Source: Diphasiastrum complanatum (Eukaryota; Streptophyta; Lycopodiopsida; Lycopodiales; Lycopodiaceae). Taken from it: 64,000 nt of DNA. Shown here one piece after another: positions 59,145-64,000 of this stretch. Position 1 is the stretch's first letter; every line of letters starts with the position of its first letter. Where the stretch lies: positions 34,288,804 to 34,352,803 of the forward strand of contig CM055097.1 in the NCBI GenBank assembly GCA_029204225.1, written 5' to 3'. A model generated the notes under the pieces. That model saw only the letters and a list, made by a program, of their open reading frames with translations. It searched no databases and was not told the origin of the DNA. Both the position numbers and the translations under genes were made by a program.

Positions 59145-59209
59145 TGGTTAGCTTGACATCCAAAGTTTCTTTGGTCTCAAGTTCGAGCCTCCCCTTGGAA
59201 ACCAAGAAG
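59145..59209 (+). mobile_element. tRNA-like SINE, copy 3 (5'-truncated, 65 bp)
   Basis: Starts inside the A box (TGGTTAGCTTGACATCC), holds a perfect B box GTTCGAGCC and ends AAGAAG. An exact 15-base target duplication CAATACGAGTTTATT lies at 59130-59144 and 59210-59224. Confidence 0.88.
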
Positions 59210-59224
59210 CAATACGAGTTTATT

Positions 59225-60170
59225 AGTTATGCCTCACCATTCCGGAGTAGGCCACTATATGTAATTAATAACCTTGTGAAGGCCCATGTATCTCATTAGG
59301 ACATATCAAGCTAGTGCCTAGTGTCTAATGACTATAAATGCATGTAAAGGAGATCAAAAGCAATTGGATAAGAATCAACGCTAGCTCATGAGCACTGGTT
59401 TAGAAGCAACTCGCAACTTCGATTCTTTGTTTTGAGATTTGGCTTTGGTGGGTAGCAGCAAGTAGTAGGAAGTGGTTGGTTGGGTTGGTGGATCTGAGTT
59501 TGGGTGAATTATGAGTAGTCACTCGCTCTAGAGTTTATTGAGATTGGAACAAAGTATTGCCAAGCTATAGAGTAATTTGTAGTTCGATTGTGGGCTACTT
59601 CGTTGGGGATGTAATTTATCCTCTAATTTTAGTATGTTGATTAGGATTCATCAAAAAAAAGTGTTTTTACCTTTTTTTAATCTTTTTGGTTATATTGTAG
59701 ATGAACACCAACTCAAATAGAAGAATTCACCTCTCCCTACCACAGGTACCAAGACTTTTTGCCAAAACTCTCATATGGATAGCCATCACTAAGCCTTTGA
59801 TGCTAGGTGTCATTTCGTCATTAATTGTTTAGACTTTCGAAGATTTTCTAGAAACAAAAATTTGCATTTGGCATCACTGGAGGAAAGGCCCAACATGACT
59901 TGGCGTTCACTCGAGGTCCAGAGCCCTTAGGGGAAAGGCCCTCCTCCTCGCCTCTCCAGTGTCTCCACCCACTAAAGACACACCTTCATACACTTGCAAA
60001 GAGTGCAACGTATGGACGGTTTTCAAGCCTTCATTTTGACGAAGAACTCGCCTTCGCGTTTTCTTGCCGCAAACCTAATCCGGGCGACATGTAGCGTGTC
60101 TTTGCGGTGCCGTGATGCCATCATCGAGGGCTTCCAATGGCGCGATATATATGACGAACAATCGCTCAGA
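59225..60170. other. Upstream flank of the CCCH gene
   Basis: No gene supported. It becomes GC-richer after about 59.88 kb, as expected on approach to a promoter. An open frame at 59900-60094 has no motif. Confidence 0.4.
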
Positions 60171-60174
60171 TCTC

Positions 60175-60259
60175 GCCACGTGGCATGTGTGGGCACTTGG
60201 CCTCTTTTCAGCGGCGAATCATAAGAAACCCTAGCGAAATCTGAACGGTTGCTATAAAT
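60175..60259 (+). promoter_or_regulatory. Core promoter of the CCCH zinc-finger gene
   Basis: Three plant promoter elements in order: palindromic G-box GCCACGTGGC (60175-60184), telo-box AAACCCTA (about 60227-60234) and TATAAAT (60253-60259). Telo-boxes are common in genes for translation and growth. Transcription should start near 60285. Confidence 0.75.
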
Positions 60260-60284
60260 CCAACGGCTGCGTGCTATTCAGATA

Positions 60285-63200
60285 CGAGCGTCTTCCACCC
60301 TCTCTGCCGCCACAGGTATGATCATAGCGAAACCCTCTTCTCTGATACTGCTGCGATCTTCCTTCGATCTTAACATTAATTTATCTTCAATAAATTTTTC
60401 CTCATCTTCTTCATACTACTGCTATTTGCTGATTTTCTGCTCATTTTCGAACTCTGTTTTTGATAGATTGTTCACATCTGTTCTTAATATACTGCCTTAT
60501 TAGCCTTCGAATTCTGTTTTTGGTAGATTGTGCAGATCTTTTCTTAATATACCGCCTTAGCCTTCGAATTCTGTGTTTGCTAGATTTTTCAGATCTGTTC
60601 TTAGCATACCGCCTCAGCCTTCCATCTCTATGTTTGGTATATTGTGCAGATCTGTTCTTTATATACCACGTTAGCCTTTGAATTGGTCTTCGGAAGATTG
60701 TGCAGATCTGTTGTCAACATACTCCAAATCTTTGCCCTAGCTTGTTTTGTGAAACTGCGCAGATTAAACGAAGAGATTGTATAGTTTACTGCCAGCCGTT
60801 GATTTGTGGAAAGTCTTAGGCCTAGCCGGCAACTTGAAGCATGGATGCTTTTGGATATCCTCGTAAAAGGCCTCGATCTGATTTTGCTGTTAACGGGAAC
60901 GGAGCAGCAGGAGGCGCTGGTTTCGGTGGCGCTGCTTATGGTACTTTTACCACTTTTTATGTGTTTTTTCTCGAAGACTTAGCTACTGGTTGATTGGAAT
61001 CAAGTTTCATGCTGCATTGCATCTCACGTATCTCAACATCGTTTTCTACTTTCATCTGTCTTAGGAGGAATAGCTGAATAAGATTTTCTCTGGAGTATAG
61101 TAGTGAAACCTTAAATAGAGGGTACTTTTGCTTATAATTCAATAATGAGCTTGCTGGCTTTTGGTACAGATTAGTTTTTTTGGTTATACTTTATTACTTT
61201 AGTTTGTTTGCCAGTGCACGGTGAACAGACCACACACATTTTCAGTAGCTGCAGCATGTTTATTCAATCTTCAGATATCTTATACGGAGTCTTTTTGTCT
61301 GTGAACCCTTCAAATTTTAGAATCCCTAATGATAGCATGTGGATTTGTTGATTTTGCAATCTGCTTGAGTGGTGTGTTTCTGAATGCATGAGGAGCATTC
61401 TAATCAGTTCAAACTTTACTCCGTGAATCATGGGTTTTGGTACATGCAATGTCATTGGAAACATTGCGCATGACTTTCTTTTCACTTTACGCTCATTTGC
61501 GAGCTTGGTAGTAAGGGTCTGGCTGTTCTTTTGTAGCTCTTTTCTGGTGTTAAGTGACCAAGCTTGGGTAAGGCAGTTTTATTTCTTACGGAGGGTTAAA
61601 AATATTTTCAGTAAGCCCTCGAGGCTCTTATGCTAGAGAAGAAATGTAAATGAAATGCTACTCTGAAGACTCATTACCCTTTTTAAATCAACTGATTATG
61701 TTTTCTTCTGATGATAAACCCACCCTAGCATATGACCTGTATTGATGTTCTATAGATTTCTGGTATATTGGCTTCCTATTTTCAAAACTTTGTGTAGCCT
61801 TTGATCTTAATTTACAATTGTCTGTGGTCTGTTAAGTAGATTTTTGTCAGCCATCAACGTTATGGTACTCATGGTAAATGAGTTATATGACAGGATGAAC
61901 TGGTGGTTTTTCGTGAGATGAAACGTATCGAAAACTGTTTTCTGCTTGGTGTACTATGTGTAGATGTAAATTCTGAAAAAGTTCTTCAAAGCAAATGATG
62001 AGAAATTCAGAGGATAATATCTCGCATAGTTGTAACGGTTTTAAGATGAAGTTTGTGATGAGGGCCCTGCATATATTTTTATTATACGAACTTTGAAACA
62101 TATGAGAGCTGATTGGAAGTCTCAAATTCCGAAACGTTGTATGAAGTACCCCGTAGTTTTTTTGGAAGACTGGATCAATCACTTGGCGCTTTTGAAATTT
62201 TGTGCTGTTTCCATGGCCTTGGTGCAATTTTTTATTTACATGGAGGCCTCCCTACATTCTTTGGCTAGTGGCTGTTCTAGTTCAGGATTTTTGTTTGTAG
62301 ATCACTATTGAAATGGAAATTAGCTTGCTGGTAGCTGCTCTTTTGGGAAGTCAGTTGGGAAAATAAGTTTGGCTCAGGGATTTGATCAACTTTTATTGGG
62401 ACTTGCTTGCTTCCAATTAACAAATAGTAAGTTCTTAGTTCCGAGTCATTGATAACAAGCTAAGACATCTGAAACTTTAGGTTTACCATCTTTGGTGGCA
62501 AAGTGTGCTGAAACATGTCCCTTGTATATTTGCTTTGTTTTGTTTGGACCTATTCATTTTGCCATAACAACTCCCCATGTGCTTTCAGAAAATTGCTTGC
62601 AATAACTTCAAAGGCTTGAAGCACGTGGCAGGTATATCAAAATCGATATGTTCTATTAATGTTTAATAGTCAATATAAGGTGGCCTTTCAAATTTCAGGG
62701 ATATGAGTGTTGAACGTAGAAATTTTTATTACTTTCTGTAGAGTTTTGGAACTGTGCGAAACTTTGGTCACTTTTCAAATAAGTGCTCCTTTGAGCTTTT
62801 GAGTGCATTCCAAGTGTCTGGGTGACGGTCTGGTTGGGGGCAGTCATTCTTTGTATCTGTTAATCGGTTCAGTTTGGGTTTAAGAATTTGACTGCTCTCA
62901 ATCATGGTGAAACTGTAGCCTTTTTCGGACTTAAAATTCATGAACTATGTATGTTTTTGCTTGTCTTCAATTGTAATGGTGAATGGCATGTGAATTGTTG
63001 AAGATGTTTTCAGAAATTTGGCCATTTTTTACATGGTGCCATCACCCATGGAACCTGGGAAATCCGTTCCGAGGTTTTGGGGTCAAAATGCACTGTACGT
63101 GTTGGAACGTGCTGCACCAAACATGGTTAAAACTAGATAAAATCTTTTAAAAAAGAAAAGGGGATCTGTTGGAAACGACATGTCATTCCATAGCATGGAT

Positions 63201-64000
63201 TGTATTTTCTGCCCTTTTCGTCCTCCCCTCTGATAACCGTGCCTCTTCTTCTGTGATGTTGCATCAATGCAGAGATTTGTGTATGATGAGGTGGTTATGG
63301 AGGATCACATTTGTATTGTATGTGCAAGTGATTGATTCCCGTATATGGTAATATGCCAAATTGAGGAAATTTTGACTTTTTATAATGGCTGACTATGTCT
63401 TGCTATCAGTCAGCTATGGAGCGTGATTGCTCTTCCTGATACCCTGCAACAACCAACTGTTTGTTGAATAACGAGAATTTTTGCTGTTTTTATTTTTGTT
63501 CGTTGAAGTCCAAAGGCCTAGTCTCAAGATCTGGAGTTTTAAGAAAAACCACAAAAATACATAGTACATATTCGGAACACATTCCATTCCATAATGGGCA
63601 ACTATGTATGGAACATATGTACAGAACACATGACTGTACCTCCTTTTCCTGTAAACATGGTCTGAGAAATTCTAGCATGTTCACCAACTTTGTCATATTG
63701 AAAACTGTACCTCTTTTTCCTGTTAACATCGTCTGTTCAGAGTCCGCCGGAGAAATTCTAGCATGTTCACCAACTTTGTCATAACTTTCAATATGAGTCT
63801 ACTTGGTTTGGAGATTTTGACTGCATTGGGAAGACACTGTGAGCAAGGGCATGGTCTGTGTTTTGGGATCTGGAGCTACAAAGATTCAATTTGCAACTTA
63901 GGTTTGGGTTCACTTTGGAAATATCAAACATTGTAGTTTCCTGCTTGCATTTTATTCAAAGATAAATTGAATGTTGTTTTGGCAGATAGAGACTTGGGAG
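60285..64000 (+). CDS. CCCH zinc-finger (KH-type) RNA-binding protein, 5' part
   Basis: Only the start of the gene is in the window. A short 5' UTR exon ends CCACAG|GTATGA at 60315. A 5' UTR intron follows. The coding exon 60841-60940 encodes MDAFGYPRKRPRSDFAVNGN and a Gly/Ala-rich stretch, then a GT donor in phase 1. The family whose N-terminus this resembles is the plant CCCH proteins with a KH domain (MD.x.RKR.RP/SD..NG.GG), which carry C3H fingers and bind RNA; those domains lie beyond the window. A further exon may start at 63986 after TTTTGGCAG and continues in phase (DRDLG) to the window edge. Intron 2 (60941-63985) is 3 kb and shows no gene or element. Call based on a short N-terminus, so moderate. 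Confidence 0.6.
60446..60736 (+). repeat. Five-copy tandem repeat in the 5' UTR intron
   Basis: Five diverged units of 57-62 bases. Each contains a TTCGAATTCTG-like head, a GATTGTGCAGATCTGTTCTT core and a TATACCGCCTTAGCC tail. The repeats sit in a T-rich leader intron, where plant introns often boost expression. Confidence 0.85.

Overview
The window is nuclear DNA of a land plant, most likely a fern. The signs are spliced genes with GT-AG introns, a PLS-class PPR gene, a plant MEKK-type kinase, a plant promoter with a telo-box and G-box, and dense decayed Ty1/copia and Ty3/gypsy retrotransposons. The fern reading rests on the style of the PPR protein and on a MACPF/beta-prism gene of a type I recall from ferns. 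It is an inference, not a proof.

Four likely host genes are visible. (1) 665-9587 (+): an eight-exon MEKK1-like MAP kinase kinase kinase; its last intron is 5.3 kb and carries antisense copia debris. (2) 32303-33649 (+): a MACPF pore-forming-type protein with three beta-prism repeats, in one exon, with an unresolved 5' end. (3) 47741-49484 (+): a PPR protein whose N-terminal part is an OSB-type 'PDF' single-stranded-DNA-binding motif; upstream exons were not found. (4) about 60285-64000 (+): promoter, 5' exon and first coding exon of a CCCH zinc-finger protein that runs off the window. Two spliced open frames of unknown function, a CCHC knuckle (41846-42190 +) and a transposase-like protein (42482-43135 -), face each other.

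Layout: 0.7-9.6 kb kinase gene; 9.6-12.6 kb AT-rich spacer; 12.8-16.8 kb nearly full-length but broken antisense copia pol; 17.4-22.6 kb scrambled gypsy and copia pieces; 22.6-31 kb copia LTRs and internally deleted copies; 31.5-33.7 kb MACPF locus with a minisatellite and a foldback upstream; 34.8-44 kb nested elements, including a gypsy insertion with a target-site duplication; 45-50 kb PPR gene and satellite-like repeats; 50.7-51.1 kb two copies of a tiny tRNA-like SINE; 52.6-56.7 kb a copia element with both LTRs and a 5-bp target duplication but large internal deletions; 56.7-59 kb AT-rich array; 60.2-64 kb CCCH gene.

The host genes show no functional link to each other. The least expected items are the PDF-PPR fusion, the three-copy 65-91 bp SINE family with direct repeats, the MACPF locus lying between two LTR relics of one family, and a CT tract just downstream of the TATA box in a copia LTR family, grown to 98 GA units in one copy.
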